A stretch of 16,956 nt of DNA. Source: an uncultured Methylobacillus sp. (GTDB lineage Bacteria > Pseudomonadota > Gammaproteobacteria > Burkholderiales > Methylophilaceae). The notes beneath the pieces are model-generated. The model made no database searches and was not told the DNA's origin. It saw nothing but the letters and a program-made list of their open reading frames with translations. Below are positions 1 to 11,896 of this stretch, piece after piece. The position numbers were made by a program, and so were the translations under genes. The stretch is from contig CAMLME010000021.1 in assembly GCA_946481235.1 (NCBI GenBank), positions 1 through 16,956 of the forward strand, in the 5' to 3' direction. Each line of letters starts with the position of its first letter. The stretch's first letter is position 1.

Positions 1-15
1 ACAAGGGGTTAGACC

Positions 16-1152
16 GTGCCGCAAAATACGCCTGCCATACTCGTACTTGCAGACGGAACCGTGTTTCGGGGCATTGCCATCGGAGCAGCGGGCGCGACGG
101 TCGGTGAAGTGGTGTTCAACACTTCGATGACCGGCTATCAGGAAATTCTCACCGATCCATCCTATACCAAGCAGATCGTCACGTTGACGTATCCGCACGT
201 TGGTAATTACGGCATCAATGCCGAAGACGTCGAATCCAGCAAGGTTTATGCTGCCGGTCTCGTGATTCGCGACCTGCCGCTGATGGCTAGTAGCTGGCGC
301 AGCCAGGAGTCGCTGGACGCTTACCTCAAGCGCAGCAACGTCGTCGCTATTGCCGACATCGACACTCGCAAACTCACGCGCCTGCTGCGCGAAAAGGGTG
401 CGCAGGCTGGCTGCATCATGGCCGGAGAGATTGACGAGGCCAAGGCACTGGAAATGGCGCGCAGCTTCCCGGGTTTGGCTGGTATGGATCTCGCCAAGGT
501 GGTGTCATCCGACAAGCCCTACCACTGGACCGAAGGCGAATGGAGCCTCGGTAAGGGCTATGAAGCGAACTCGCAATCCAAGTACAAGGTTGTGGCCTTC
601 GATTACGGCATCAAGCGCAATATCCTGCGCATGCTGGTCGCGCGCGGCTGCGATGTGACCGTGTTACCGGCGCAGGCGACAGCAGAAGAGGCGTTGGCGC
701 TCAACCCGGATGGCGTATTCCTTTCCAACGGCCCAGGCGATCCTGAGCCATGCGATTACGCCATCGAAGCCATTGGCAAGCTGGTCGACAAAGGCGTGCC
801 GACTTACGGCATCTGTCTCGGTCATCAGTTGCTGGCGCTGGCGAGCGGTGCAAAGACGGTCAAGATGAAGTTTGGTCATCACGGCGCCAACCATCCGGTG
901 CAGGATCTTGACGATAAGCGCGTGTTCATTACCAGTCAGAACCATGGCTTTGCAGTGGATCCGGCATCGTTGCCAGCGAATCTGCGCGCGACTCATGTTT
1001 CGCTCTTTGATGGCAGCCTGCAAGGGATTTCCCGCACTGACAAGCCTGCATTCAGCTTCCAGGGTCACCCGGAGGCAAGTCCCGGCCCGTGCGAAATGAG
1101 CTATCTGTTCGACCGTTTCATCCAAATGATGGAGGACAGTCGCAAGTCTTAA
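16..1152 (+). CDS. carA: carbamoyl-phosphate synthase, small (glutaminase) subunit
   Basis: Small subunit of carbamoyl-phosphate synthase. It hydrolyses glutamine and channels ammonia to CarB, giving carbamoyl phosphate for pyrimidine and arginine synthesis in the cytoplasm. The 378-residue product has the family's usual length: an N-terminal CarA domain (about 1-150) followed by a class I glutamine amidotransferase domain (about 190-370). The nucleophile is Cys267 in YGICLGHQ, and the other triad residues are His351 and Glu353 in [11 protein letters not shown]. The start is GTG, chosen because AAGGGG lies 7 bases upstream and the N-terminus [14 protein letters not shown] matches the family. 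carB follows, but a terminator-like hairpin lies between the two. Identification is very secure. Confidence 0.98.
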   Translation: MPQNTPAILVLADGTVFRGIAIGAAGATVGEVVFNTSMTGYQEILTDPSYTKQIVTLTYPHVGNYGINAEDVESSKVYAAGLVIRDLPLMASSWRSQESLDAYLKRSNVVAIADIDTRKLTRLLREKGAQAGCIMAGEIDEAKALEMARSFPGLAGMDLAKVVSSDKPYHWTEGEWSLGKGYEANSQSKYKVVAFDYGIKRNILRMLVARGCDVTVLPAQATAEEALALNPDGVFLSNGPGDPEPCDYAIEAIGKLVDKGVPTYGICLGHQLLALASGAKTVKMKFGHHGANHPVQDLDDKRVFITSQNHGFAVDPASLPANLRATHVSLFDGSLQGISRTDKPAFSFQGHPEASPGPCEMSYLFDRFIQMMEDSRKS

Positions 1153-1156
1153 GCCC

Positions 1157-1195
1157 AAGTCGCAAGCTGCCTGAAAGGGCCGCTTGCGACTTTTT
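1157..1195 (+). terminator. terminator-like hairpin between carA and carB
   Basis: A perfect 11-bp stem (AAGTCGCAAGC at 1157-1167 pairing with GCTTGCGACTT at 1182-1192) ends in a run of five T. The 14-base loop can pair internally as well. It begins 4 bases after the carA stop, and its shape fits a Rho-independent terminator. Because carB lies just downstream, it would act as a partial terminator or attenuator within the carAB unit. Confidence 0.75.
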
Positions 1196-1231
1196 GCTCA
1201 CGACCAGCGGCTGTAACTAGCGACTAAAACC

Positions 1232-4438
<3,207 letters not shown>

Positions 4439-4457
4439 TACCATAGTACCGACATCG

Positions 4458-4493
4458 AAAACCACACCGGCGGCACAAACCGGCGTGGTTTTT
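4458..4493 (+). terminator. Rho-independent terminator after carB
   Basis: Arms AAAACCACACCGG (4458-4470) and CCGGCGTGGTTTT (4480-4492) pair over 13 positions with a single A/C mismatch, around a 9-base loop. The 3' arm ends in a T run to 4493. It lies 20 bases after the carB stop and 23 bases before greA, so it probably ends the carAB message. Confidence 0.8.
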
Positions 4494-4516
4494 CATTTTT
4501 AGTAAGGATACCTAAT

Positions 4517-4993
4517 ATGCAGAAAGTCCCATTGACAGTCCGCGGCGCCGAATTATTAAAAGCCGAACTGCTGCACTTGCGCAGCGTGGAACGTCCCAGT
4601 GTTATCGCAGCAATTGCCGAGGCACGCTCGCATGGCGATCTGTCGGAAAATGCCGAGTACGATGCCGCGAAGGAACGCCAGAGTTTTATCGAAGGGCGCA
4701 TTGCCGAAGTGGAAGCCAAGCTTTCCAATGCTCAGGTGATCGACCCCGCCACGCTGGATGCGGATGGCCGCTGCGTGTTCGGTGCGACTGTCGAGCTGGA
4801 AGACCAGGACAACGGCGACAGCGTCACTTACCAGATCGTGGGCGACGACGAAGCGGATATCAAGGCCGGAAAAATTTCGGTGAGCTCGCCGATTGCTCGT
4901 GCATTGATCGGGAAATATGCCGGCGATGTGGCCGAGGTGATGGCACCGGGCGGCGTGCGCGCCTACGAGGTGCTGGAAGTGCGGTACCGGTAA
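4517..4993 (+). CDS. greA: transcription elongation factor GreA
   Basis: Transcript-cleavage factor that enters the RNA polymerase secondary channel and rescues backtracked complexes. The 158-residue product has the standard length. An N-terminal coiled-coil hairpin (about 1-75) carries the acidic tip [10 protein letters not shown] with Asp41 and Glu44, the pair that acts at the polymerase active site in E. coli GreA. A C-terminal FKBP-like domain follows (about 80-158). AAGGA at 4504-4508, 8 bases before ATG, supports the start. The DUF4149 gene starts 4 bases after the stop, so the two are probably co-transcribed. Confidence 0.97.
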   Translation: MQKVPLTVRGAELLKAELLHLRSVERPSVIAAIAEARSHGDLSENAEYDAAKERQSFIEGRIAEVEAKLSNAQVIDPATLDADGRCVFGATVELEDQDNGDSVTYQIVGDDEADIKAGKISVSSPIARALIGKYAGDVAEVMAPGGVRAYEVLEVRYR

Positions 4994-4997
4994 TTCC

Positions 4998-5456
4998 ATG
5001 AAGATTACACTCTCGGATAGTCTGGCACTGATCCTGATCACCGCCTGGGTGGGAGGGTTGTGGGCTATAGGTTATCTGGCTGCCCCCGCACTGTTCTACA
5101 CGCTGGGCGAAAACCGCCAGCTTGCGGGGAATCTCGCCGGTACGATGTTTGCGTGGGTCGCGTATCTGGGACTGTTTAGCGGTATCTACCTGATGGCGCA
5201 TCGGGTCGCGCGATTCGGCCTGAATGCATTCAAGCAGGCGTTTTTCTGGGCGGCTTTTGTAATGCTTTTGCTGACGCTGTTCGGGCATTTTGGCGTTCAG
5301 CCTATGATTGCACAATTGAAGGCGCAGGCTATGCCGGCAGACGTGATGAACAGCGTGTTCCGGGATCGTTTTGCCACCTGGCACGGCGTCGCCAGCATCG
5401 CTTATCTCATCGAAAGCTTGCTGGGACTGGTGCTGGTGTTCAGGGCGCGTAGCTGA
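4998..5456 (+). CDS. DUF4149-type integral membrane protein
   Basis: A 152-residue membrane protein of unknown function. Four hydrophobic segments are visible, roughly residues 7-32 (LALILITAWVGGLWAIGYLA), 48-68, 80-100 and 130-149, joined by short loops. It resembles the DUF4149 family, which often sits between greA and yhbY in betaproteobacteria; that placement and assignment are from memory. It follows greA after 4 bases, has only a weak ribosome binding site, and is convergent with yhbY. No catalytic motif is visible and no function is proposed. Confidence 0.85.
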   Translation: MKITLSDSLALILITAWVGGLWAIGYLAAPALFYTLGENRQLAGNLAGTMFAWVAYLGLFSGIYLMAHRVARFGLNAFKQAFFWAAFVMLLLTLFGHFGVQPMIAQLKAQAMPADVMNSVFRDRFATWHGVASIAYLIESLLGLVLVFRARS

Positions 5457-5475
5457 TACGCGGGAAAGTATTTGA

Positions 5476-5499
5476 AATGCAGGCGGAAACGCCTGCATT
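5476..5499. terminator. bidirectional terminator between the DUF4149 gene and yhbY
   Basis: A perfect 10-bp stem, AATGCAGGCG (5476-5485) with CGCCTGCATT (5490-5499), is closed by a GAAA tetraloop of the stable GNRA class. It fills the 44-base gap between two convergent genes and abuts the yhbY stop codon. The flanks are T-rich in one direction and TTTC on the opposite strand, so it can serve both genes, though neither T-tract is long. Confidence 0.75.
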
Positions 5500-5500
5500 G

Positions 5501-5797
5501 TTATTTGGGTAACAGGATTTTCGGGGTTTCGGCGGGACGATAGATGACCAGTTGCTTGCCGATATGATGGACGGGGGCTGCGTCCAGCTTCTCGCAGATT
5601 TCTTCCAGCATCAGCTTGCGTTGTTCGCGGTCATCGCCGAATACCTTGATCTTGATCAATTCATGCGCTTTCAGGCTGAGGTCGATTTCGCGCAGCACCT
5701 GCTCGGTGAGACCATTGTTACCGATCATCACGACAGGGTTGAGGTTGTGGCCAAGCCCACGCAAGTGGCTGGTTTGTTTGGAATTCAATTTAATCAT
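5501..5797 (-). CDS. yhbY: YhbY-family RNA-binding protein (CRM domain)
   Basis: A small RNA-binding protein of the CRM/YhbY family, associated with maturation of the large ribosomal subunit. The reading frame is open further upstream, but the start is placed at 5797. From there the 98-residue product begins MIKLNSKQTSHLRGLGHNL, as in the family, whereas the extra 50 residues upstream are unlike it and would overlap rlmE. The RNA-contact loop GNNG in VVMIGNNGLTEQVL is present, followed by the conserved helix AHELIKIKV. No Shine-Dalgarno sequence is visible. Its start codon is only 18 bases from that of divergent rlmE, a pairing of two 23S rRNA-related genes. Confidence 0.93.
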   Translation of the reverse strand: MIKLNSKQTSHLRGLGHNLNPVVMIGNNGLTEQVLREIDLSLKAHELIKIKVFGDDREQRKLMLEEICEKLDAAPVHHIGKQLVIYRPAETPKILLPK

Positions 5798-5815
5798 AGG
5801 CGCGCAGTTTAACAG

Positions 5816-6433
5816 ATGAAGCGTACCCGAACCAGCAAGGCCTGGATGCATGAGCATGTCAGCGACGAATTCGTGAAGCGTGCCCAGCGCGAAGGGTATA
5901 GAGCCCGTGCGGCTTACAAGCTGATGGAAATCGATGACAAGGATCACCTCATCAAGCCGGGAATGATCATAGTCGATCTTGGATCAGCGCCGGGCAGCTG
6001 GTCGCAAGTGGCAATGCAACGGCTTCAGGGCAAGGGGCGTGTATTCGCGCTGGATATCCTGGAAATGCAGCCGGTGCCTGGCGTGGAGTTTCTGCAAGGT
6101 GATTTCCGGGAAGACGTTGTACTCGCGCAACTCGAGAGCAAACTGGAAGGTCGGCAGGTCGACCTTGTAATTTCCGATATGGCCCCCAATATTAGTGGCA
6201 TTAACGTCACCGATCAGGCTCGGGTGGCGCATCTCGCCGAACTCGCACTGGAGTTCGCCAAGGATTGGCTGAAACCGGGAGGGAGTTTGTTGGTCAAAGT
6301 TTTTGCCGGAAGCGGTTTCGATGAAATCCTGCACGCCATGCGACAAAGTTTTGGACAAGTGGTGACGCGTAAACCCAAGGCTTCACGCGACCGCAGTAGC
6401 GAAATTTTCCTGCTGGGCCTGAAAAAGATCTGA
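5816..6433 (+). CDS. rlmE: 23S rRNA (uridine-2'-O-)-methyltransferase RlmE
   Basis: SAM-dependent methyltransferase (FtsJ/RrmJ family) that methylates a uridine 2'-hydroxyl in the A-loop of 23S rRNA in the 50S particle. At 205 residues it is the expected size. The SAM motif I is [14 protein letters not shown] (residues 53-66). The catalytic K-D-K-E tetrad is visible as Lys35 (AAYKLMEI), Asp121 ([10 protein letters not shown]), Lys161 (LLVKVFAG) and Glu196 (SSEIFLLG). It precedes ftsH, the pairing also known in enterobacteria as rrmJ-ftsH. Here ftsH has its own promoter in the 88-base gap. No clear ribosome binding site precedes the ATG. Confidence 0.97.
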   Translation: MKRTRTSKAWMHEHVSDEFVKRAQREGYRARAAYKLMEIDDKDHLIKPGMIIVDLGSAPGSWSQVAMQRLQGKGRVFALDILEMQPVPGVEFLQGDFREDVVLAQLESKLEGRQVDLVISDMAPNISGINVTDQARVAHLAELALEFAKDWLKPGGSLLVKVFAGSGFDEILHAMRQSFGQVVTRKPKASRDRSSEIFLLGLKKI

Positions 6434-6438
6434 GTATT

Positions 6439-6462
6439 GTTTCAAAGTGTAATTTTTGAAAC
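6439..6462. repeat. 8-bp perfect inverted repeat touching the ftsH -35 box
   Basis: GTTTCAAA (6439-6446) and TTTGAAAC (6455-6462) are perfect inverted repeats with an 8-base spacer. The right arm contains the TTGAAA -35 element. It is AT-rich, so it would make a poor terminator, and no T-tract follows. An operator-like site is the better reading. Confidence 0.5.
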
Positions 6463-6485
6463 ACCTTCTCAATTCAGTTTAGAAT
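6456..6485 (+). promoter_or_regulatory. sigma70-type promoter for ftsH
   Basis: TTGAAA (6456-6461) and TAGAAT (6480-6485) are separated by 18 bases, each with five of six consensus positions. Transcription would begin near 6492, giving a leader of about 30 bases that includes the ribosome binding site AAGGAACGGG (6509-6518). No CCCCAT-like sigma32 -10 box is seen. Confidence 0.6.
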
Positions 6486-6521
6486 GAATTCTGCTTTCCC
6501 ACATATTTAAGGAACGGGACA

Positions 6522-8414
6522 TTGAACAATATCGTGAAGAACATTGCCATCTGGTTAATCGTGGCATTGGTATTGATGACGGTTTTCAACCAGTTCGGCA
6601 TCAAGAAGGTTGATGAAACCCAGGTCGTCTATTCGCAATTCATCGATGAAGTGAAGCAGGGCCGTATCGCCAAAGTGACGATAGACGGGCGCGTACTGCG
6701 CGGCGTTACCGAAGACGGCAAGCGCTTCAATACTTACGCCCCTTCCGATCCATGGCTGGTATCCGACTTGCTGAAAAACAACGTGGTTGTCGAAGCCAAG
6801 CCGGATGAAGAGCCATCCCTGCTGATGAACATTTTCGTTTCCTGGTTCCCGATGTTGTTGTTGATTGCGGTCTGGGTATTCTTCATGCGCCAGATGCAAG
6901 GCGGCGGACGCGGGGGTGCCTTCTCGTTCGGCAAGAGCCGTGCGCGCATGCTTGACGAAAACAGCAATCAGGTGACTTTTGCGGATGTCGCCGGTTGCGA
7001 CGAGGCCAAGGAAGAGGTTGGCGAGCTGGTCGAATTCCTGCGTGACCCGAGCAAGTTCCAGAAGCTGGGCGGTCGTATTCCGCGCGGCGTACTGATGGTG
7101 GGTAATCCGGGTACCGGTAAAACCTTGCTGGCTCGCGCGATTGCAGGTGAAGCCAAGGTGCCGTTCTTCAGCATCTCCGGTTCCGACTTCGTGGAAATGT
7201 TCGTCGGTGTCGGTGCTGCTCGTGTGCGTGACATGTTCGAGCAGGCCAAGAAAAGTGCTCCCTGTATCATCTTTATCGATGAAATCGACGCGGTCGGTCG
7301 CCAACGCGGCGCCGGACTCGGCGGCGGTAACGATGAGCGCGAACAGACTCTTAACCAATTGCTGGTTGAAATGGATGGTTTCGAAGGCACTGTCGGTGTG
7401 ATCGTGATCGCCGCGACCAATCGTCCGGACGTACTTGATCCTGCACTGCTGCGCCCGGGCCGTTTCGACCGCCAGGTGGTGGTCCCGTTGCCAGATATTC
7501 GCGGGCGTGAACAGATCCTGATGGTGCACATGCGCAAGGTGCCGATTGCACCGGACGTGAAGGCGGACATCATCGCACGCGGTACGCCGGGCTTCTCCGG
7601 TGCCGATCTTGCCAACCTGGTAAATGAGGCGGCGCTGTTCGCGGCACGCGGTAACAAGCGTTTGGTCGATATGGAAGACTTCGAGCGTGCCAAGGACAAG
7701 ATCATGATGGGCGCCGAGCGCCGTTCCATGGTCATGAGCGAAGATGAAAAGCGCAACACGGCTTATCACGAATCTGGCCATGCAGTGGTTGCCAAGCTGC
7801 TGGTCAAGTCCGATCCGGTGCACAAGGTCACGATCATACCGCGCGGCCGTGCATTGGGCGTGACCATGCAATTGCCCGAAGAGGATCGTTACGCTTATGA
7901 CCGCGAGTTCCTGATGAACCGCATTGCGATCATGTTCGGCGGCCGTATCGCGGAAGAGGTGTTCATGAACCAGATGACCACCGGCGCCAGCAACGACTTC
8001 GAACGCGCCACGCAGCTGGCGAGAGACATGGTCACCCGCTACGGCATGTCCGATGCGCTGGGTCCGATGGTGTATGGTGAAAACGACGGCGAAGTATTCC
8101 TTGGCCGATCCGTTACCACCCACAAGAACATGTCGGAAGAAACCATGCGCGCGGTGGATGCTGAAATCCGCCGTATTATCGATCAGCAATATGCATTGGC
8201 CCGCAAGCTGCTGGAAGACAATCGCGACAAGGTCGAAGCGATGACGGCTGCGCTGCTGGAATGGGAAACCATCGACGCCGAGCAGATCAACGACATCATG
8301 GCCGGCAACCCGCCGCGTCCGCCGAAGCCGAGCCAGAGCTCACCGACCCCTCCGCGCGATAGCGGCGGTCCTTCGGCGCCTGCGCCGACGACAAGGCCGG
8401 CGCAGGAAGCCTGA
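6522..8414 (+). CDS. ftsH: ATP-dependent zinc metalloprotease FtsH
   Basis: Membrane-anchored hexameric AAA+ protease that degrades misfolded membrane proteins and regulatory substrates. Two transmembrane segments lie at about residues 6-25 and 100-121, flanking a short periplasmic domain. The AAA+ module has Walker A GNPGTGKT (194-201), Walker B FIDEID (251-256) and the second-region-of-homology segment [21 protein letters not shown]. The zinc motif HESGH lies at 416-420, with the further acidic ligand region in [11 protein letters not shown]. The length, 630 residues, is normal, and the tail after about 600 is Pro/Ser-rich. The start is TTG, supported by AAGGA a few bases upstream and by the family-like N-terminus [12 protein letters not shown]; no ATG fits. 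Confidence 0.98.
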   Translation: MNNIVKNIAIWLIVALVLMTVFNQFGIKKVDETQVVYSQFIDEVKQGRIAKVTIDGRVLRGVTEDGKRFNTYAPSDPWLVSDLLKNNVVVEAKPDEEPSLLMNIFVSWFPMLLLIAVWVFFMRQMQGGGRGGAFSFGKSRARMLDENSNQVTFADVAGCDEAKEEVGELVEFLRDPSKFQKLGGRIPRGVLMVGNPGTGKTLLARAIAGEAKVPFFSISGSDFVEMFVGVGAARVRDMFEQAKKSAPCIIFIDEIDAVGRQRGAGLGGGNDEREQTLNQLLVEMDGFEGTVGVIVIAATNRPDVLDPALLRPGRFDRQVVVPLPDIRGREQILMVHMRKVPIAPDVKADIIARGTPGFSGADLANLVNEAALFAARGNKRLVDMEDFERAKDKIMMGAERRSMVMSEDEKRNTAYHESGHAVVAKLLVKSDPVHKVTIIPRGRALGVTMQLPEEDRYAYDREFLMNRIAIMFGGRIAEEVFMNQMTTGASNDFERATQLARDMVTRYGMSDALGPMVYGENDGEVFLGRSVTTHKNMSEETMRAVDAEIRRIIDQQYALARKLLEDNRDKVEAMTAALLEWETIDAEQINDIMAGNPPRPPKPSQSSPTPPRDSGGPSAPAPTTRPAQEA

Positions 8415-8430
8415 TTTTTCAACGTACAAC

Positions 8431-8461
8431 AAGGCGTGGGTTATCCCCACGCCTTTTTTTT
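8431..8461 (+). terminator. strong Rho-independent terminator after ftsH, abutting folP
   Basis: A perfect 10-bp GC-rich stem, AAGGCGTGGG (8431-8440) with CCCACGCCTT (8446-8455), has a 5-base loop and is followed by eight T (8454-8461). It is the clearest terminator in the window. The folP ATG begins one base after the T run. Confidence 0.92.
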
Positions 8462-8462
8462 G

Positions 8463-9290
8463 ATGAAACTGACCTGCGGAAAATTTGAACTGGACCTGAC
8501 GCATCCGTGCGTGATGGGTATCGTAAATGTCACTCCGGACTCGTTTTCGGACGGCGGTAAATTCGCCGTGGCCGAACTGGCCGTGGCGCATGGCATGGAG
8601 CTGGTCGGCCAAGGGGCCGACATTCTCGATGTGGGCGGCGAATCCACGCGTCCCGGTGCGACACCGGTGCCGCTCGATGAAGAGCTGCGCCGCGTAATTC
8701 CCGTGATCGAAGGTTTGGCAGCCAAATCACGCGTACCCATCTCCATCGATACTTACAAGCCGGAAGTCATGAAAGCGGCGATTGCCGCCGGTGCCTCCAT
8801 TGTCAATGATGTCTTTGCGCTGCAGCAGCCGGGTGCGCTGGAAGCGGTTGCCGCAAGCAACGCCGGGGTCTGCCTGATGCACAGCCAAGGCACACCGCAG
8901 ACCATGCAACTCGACCCGCAATACCAGGACGTGGTGCGCGAAGTGCACGATTTTCTGAGGGACCGGATGGCGGCTTGCGAAGCGCACGGTATCGGCCGCG
9001 AGCGCATCGTGCTCGACCCCGGTTTTGGTTTCGGCAAACGTAGCGTGCACAATATTACGTTGCTGCGGGAATTGAAAATCCTGTGCGAGTTGGGTCAACC
9101 ACTTCTGGTCGGCCTGTCGCGCAAGTCGGTGCTGGGGCAGCTGACCGGCAACGATGTGGACGCGCGTCTGCATGCCAGTTTGTCCGCAGCGGTGATCTCG
9201 GCAATGAAAGGCGCTAGAATCTTGCGTGTTCATGACGTCAAGGCGACCGTGGATGCACTCCGAATTGTTACAGCAGTGGAAGGTTTATGA
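8463..9290 (+). CDS. folP: dihydropteroate synthase
   Basis: Condenses p-aminobenzoate with dihydropterin pyrophosphate to make dihydropteroate in folate synthesis; it is the target of sulfonamides. The 275-residue TIM-barrel protein has the signature [16 protein letters not shown] near the start, [27 protein letters not shown] and the C-terminal LVGLSRKS and RVHDV segments. The ATG at 8463 gives a family-like N-terminus ([15 protein letters not shown]). A GTG at 8436 is in frame but lies inside the terminator stem. Neither candidate has a ribosome binding site. Its last four bases overlap the glmM start (ATGA), implying translational coupling. Confidence 0.96.
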   Translation: MKLTCGKFELDLTHPCVMGIVNVTPDSFSDGGKFAVAELAVAHGMELVGQGADILDVGGESTRPGATPVPLDEELRRVIPVIEGLAAKSRVPISIDTYKPEVMKAAIAAGASIVNDVFALQQPGALEAVAASNAGVCLMHSQGTPQTMQLDPQYQDVVREVHDFLRDRMAACEAHGIGRERIVLDPGFGFGKRSVHNITLLRELKILCELGQPLLVGLSRKSVLGQLTGNDVDARLHASLSAAVISAMKGARILRVHDVKATVDALRIVTAVEGL

Positions 9291-10648
9291 GCAGAAAATA
9301 TTTTGGTACTGACGGCATACGCGGCAAGGTAGGCGATGCTCCGATTACGCCCGATTTCGTGATGCGTCTGGGCTATGCTGCCGGTCGCGTATTGACCGGC
9401 ATCGACAGCCATCTGGCGGGGGGTGCGCATCCGACGGTATTGATCGGCAAGGACACCCGTATTTCCGGTTACATGCTGGAATCCGCATTGCAGGCCGGAC
9501 TTTCCGCTGCCGGCGTGGATGTATTGCTGACCGGCCCGATGCCGACTCCGGCCGTGGCCCATCTCACGCGCGCATTGCGCGCCCAGGCGGGGATCGTCAT
9601 TTCCGCCTCGCATAATCCTTTCGAGGATAACGGCATCAAATTCTTCTCGGCCGACGGCAGCAAATTGCCCGATGCAATCGAGCACGCCATCGAAGCCGAA
9701 CTGGATAAACCGATGCAGGTCATGCCTTCCGCCAAGCTGGGCAAGGCACGACGCATCAACGACGCGGCCGGGCGCTACGTCGAGTTCTGCAAGAGCACCT
9801 TCCCGCACATGCTGGACCTGCGCGGCCTCAAGATCGTGCTGGACTGCGCGCATGGCGCGACCTATCACGTGGCACCGGACGTCTTCCACGAGCTTGGCGC
9901 GGAGGTCATTTCCATCGGAAACCATCCGGACGGCGTGAACATCAACGACGGCTGCGGTTCCACGCATCCGCGTGCGCTGTGCGACAAGGTGCTGCGCCAT
10001 GGCGCCGATCTCGGCATCGCCTTCGACGGCGATGGCGACCGTGTGGTGATGATCGATGCCGCCGGCAGCCTGCTCGACGGCGATCAGTTGCTGTATATCA
10101 TTGCGGCGCACCGCAAGCAGGCCGGCACGCTCGGCGGCGGCGTGGTAGGTACGCTGATGAGCAATCTCGGTTTCGAGCATGCGCTGGCGAAGCTGGATAT
10201 CCCTTTCGCCCGTGCCAAGGTCGGCGACCGCTACGTGCTGGAGTTGATGAACGAAAAGGGCTGGCTGCTGGGCGGTGAAAATTCCGGCCACATCCTGTGC
10301 CTGGATAAACACAGCAGCGGCGACGGCATCATTTCCGCGCTGCAAGTGCTGCATGCCGTGCGCGAAAGCGGCAAGTCCCTGCACGAGCTGGGTTCCGGTC
10401 TGACGCTTTATCCCCAGGTGCTGGTCAACGTCGTGGTGCGTCAGCGCATCGACCTGGACGGCAATGCCGAAATCCAACAGGCCGTCATGGACGCGGAAAG
10501 CGAGCTGAATGGCAGCGGTCGTGTGTTGTTGCGGCCCTCCGGCACCGAGCCCAAGGTGCGGGTGATGGTGGAAGGCCAGCAGCGCGAGCAGGTCGAGAGT
10601 CTGGCGCAGCGGATTGCCGATGCCGTCCGGGTTGCGGCCGCGCTGTAA
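9287..10648 (+). CDS. glmM: phosphoglucosamine mutase
   Basis: Interconverts glucosamine 6-phosphate and glucosamine 1-phosphate on the way to UDP-GlcNAc for peptidoglycan and lipopolysaccharide. The 453 residues match the family length. The active-site phosphoserine is Ser108 in ISASHNP, the magnesium loop is DGDGDR (Asp247, Asp249, Asp251), the sugar-binding loop is GGENSGH and the C-terminal phosphate-binding motif is [15 protein letters not shown]. The N-terminus [14 protein letters not shown] is typical. AAGG lies 6 bases before the ATG, within folP, and the start overlaps the folP stop. The folP-glmM pair is common in proteobacteria. Confidence 0.98.
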   Translation: MSRKYFGTDGIRGKVGDAPITPDFVMRLGYAAGRVLTGIDSHLAGGAHPTVLIGKDTRISGYMLESALQAGLSAAGVDVLLTGPMPTPAVAHLTRALRAQAGIVISASHNPFEDNGIKFFSADGSKLPDAIEHAIEAELDKPMQVMPSAKLGKARRINDAAGRYVEFCKSTFPHMLDLRGLKIVLDCAHGATYHVAPDVFHELGAEVISIGNHPDGVNINDGCGSTHPRALCDKVLRHGADLGIAFDGDGDRVVMIDAAGSLLDGDQLLYIIAAHRKQAGTLGGGVVGTLMSNLGFEHALAKLDIPFARAKVGDRYVLELMNEKGWLLGGENSGHILCLDKHSSGDGIISALQVLHAVRESGKSLHELGSGLTLYPQVLVNVVVRQRIDLDGNAEIQQAVMDAESELNGSGRVLLRPSGTEPKVRVMVEGQQREQVESLAQRIADAVRVAAAL

Positions 10649-10682
10649 CAGGGCATTCTTTAAACCGACATCAATCCTTAAT

Positions 10683-10713
10683 ATTCCCATGGGATGCTCT
10701 GCCCCATGGGAAT
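10683..10713. repeat. 11-bp perfect inverted repeat over the glycosyltransferase start
   Basis: ATTCCCATGGG (10683-10693) and CCCATGGGAAT (10703-10713) are exact inverted repeats around a 9-base loop. Each arm also contains the self-complementary octamer CCCATGGG. The first candidate start codon (10694) opens the loop and the second (10706) lies in the 3' arm. There is no T-tract, so it is not a standard terminator for glmM. It could be an mRNA hairpin controlling translation or a protein-binding site. Confidence 0.6.
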
Positions 10714-11896
10714 CACGCCTGATACTCCAATCGCCGCACTTGAACGCGGCAACCTCCATCTCAGCCTGGTAACTGAAACATGGCCACCTGAAATCAATGG
10801 TGTGGCGATGACCCTCTCGCGCCTGGCGGAAGGTCTTTCCTCGCGCCATTGGCAGGTTGATATTATCCGGCCGCGCCAACGGGGTGAAATCACCGAACCC
10901 GCTGATTCGATCATGAGGCATTACCTGGTGCCGGGGTTGCCGATTCCCGGATATGCCGGTCTGCGCTTCGGTTTGCCGGTTACTTCGTTGCTGGAGCGTG
11001 CATGGACGGAACGCCGGCCAAGCATCGTGCATATTGCTACCGAAGGGCCGCTTGGCTGGGCGGCATTGAAGGTGGCGCGCAGGATGCTGATACCAGTCAC
11101 CACGACCTTTCATACCAATTTCCATCGCTATTGCAGGCATTACCGCCTTGGTTGGCTGCGCGGTGCCGTTACACGGCATCTGCGCACGCTGCATAACAAC
11201 TCCGCCTGTACCATGGTGCCGGACGCCATGTTGCGGCAAACCCTGCAACAGGAGGGCTACCGCAATGTCGTCGTGCTTGGCCGCGGCGTGGATGCAGGGC
11301 TGTTCGACCCGGCGCGGCGCAATTCGGCGTTGCGAACGGCATGGAAGGTACGCGATGACGATCCGGTCGCGATCCACGTTGGCCGGATGGCGCCGGAAAA
11401 AAATCTGCACGTCGTCGTTTCCGCTTTCGAGCAGATTCTGCGCCGCCAGCCCAGTGCCCGCATGGTGTGGGTCGGCGATGGCCCGGAGTTAGCGAAATTA
11501 CAGCGGAAATATCCCCAGCATGTATTCGCCGGCCCCCGACGCGGTGCGGAGCTGGCCGAGCACTACGCCTCGGCGGATATCTTCCTCTTCCCCAGCCTGA
11601 CGGAAACCTACGGCAACGTCGTGCCCGAGGCGATGGCGAGCGGGTTGGCCGTGGTCGCGTATGACTACGCAGCCGCCGCGATGCATATCAGGCATGACGA
11701 AAATGGGCTGCTGGCACCTTACGGCGATAGCGAGACTTTTCTGCGGCGCGTTTCCGGATTGGCGAGCGATCCGCATCGAATTCGCCAACTGGGAAAGGCA
11801 GCGCGATCGGCAGTGCTGGCCAATTCATGGGAGACAGTCAGCGGGGTTTTTGAAAACTACCTGCATTTGGCAATGCAAGGAGGTCGCAATGAATAA
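10694..11896 (+). CDS. GT4-type (group 1) glycosyltransferase, possibly lipid-directed
   Basis: A retaining GT-B glycosyltransferase of about 400 residues. The N-terminal Rossmann half begins LHLSLVTETWPPEINGVAMT, with the Gly-containing acceptor-side loop after WPPEING. The C-terminal half has VGRMAPEKNL (nucleotide-sugar contact) and the E-x7-E element ETYGNVVPE within FLFPSLTETYGNVVPEAMASG. This pattern resembles MgtA, PimB and SqdX-like enzymes that glycosylate lipids such as diacylglycerol or phosphatidylinositol; the actual donor and acceptor cannot be read from sequence. The start may be 10694 or ATG 10706, both inside a hairpin and neither with a good ribosome binding site. It overlaps the following PAP2 gene by 8 bases, so the two are very likely one operon. 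Confidence 0.88.
   Translation: MLCPMGITPDTPIAALERGNLHLSLVTETWPPEINGVAMTLSRLAEGLSSRHWQVDIIRPRQRGEITEPADSIMRHYLVPGLPIPGYAGLRFGLPVTSLLERAWTERRPSIVHIATEGPLGWAALKVARRMLIPVTTTFHTNFHRYCRHYRLGWLRGAVTRHLRTLHNNSACTMVPDAMLRQTLQQEGYRNVVVLGRGVDAGLFDPARRNSALRTAWKVRDDDPVAIHVGRMAPEKNLHVVVSAFEQILRRQPSARMVWVGDGPELAKLQRKYPQHVFAGPRRGAELAEHYASADIFLFPSLTETYGNVVPEAMASGLAVVAYDYAAAAMHIRHDENGLLAPYGDSETFLRRVSGLASDPHRIRQLGKAARSAVLANSWETVSGVFENYLHLAMQGGRNE

Noticed and set aside
5798..5947. Upstream extension of yhbY by 50 residues
   Set aside because: It would overlap rlmE and lacks family resemblance, whereas MIKLNSKQ at 5797 is the typical start.
7101..7124. Asn in the FtsH Walker A (GNPGTGKT instead of GPPGTGKT)
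   Set aside because: The varied position is not one of the catalytic Gly, Lys or Thr residues, so it is likely ordinary lineage variation.
6555..8189. A 544-codon - strand frame opposite ftsH
   Set aside because: Codon-position shadow of ftsH; the product has no recognisable domain and no ribosome binding site.
8436..8462. GTG start giving folP nine extra residues
   Set aside because: The codon sits within the 5' arm of the terminator stem and the extra residues are unlike the family.
10643..10671. Possible third Pho box before the glycosyltransferase (CTGTAAC at 10643 and CCGACAT at 10665, 22 bp apart)
   Set aside because: The unit between them (CATTCTT) does not match, the first lies over the glmM stop, and no -10 stands 10 bp downstream.
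9230..11410. A 726-codon open frame on the - strand across folP, glmM and the glycosyltransferase
   Set aside because: It lies antisense to securely identified genes. Its His/Gln/Arg-rich, low-hydrophobicity composition is typical of shadow frames in GC-rich DNA, and no family motif appears.
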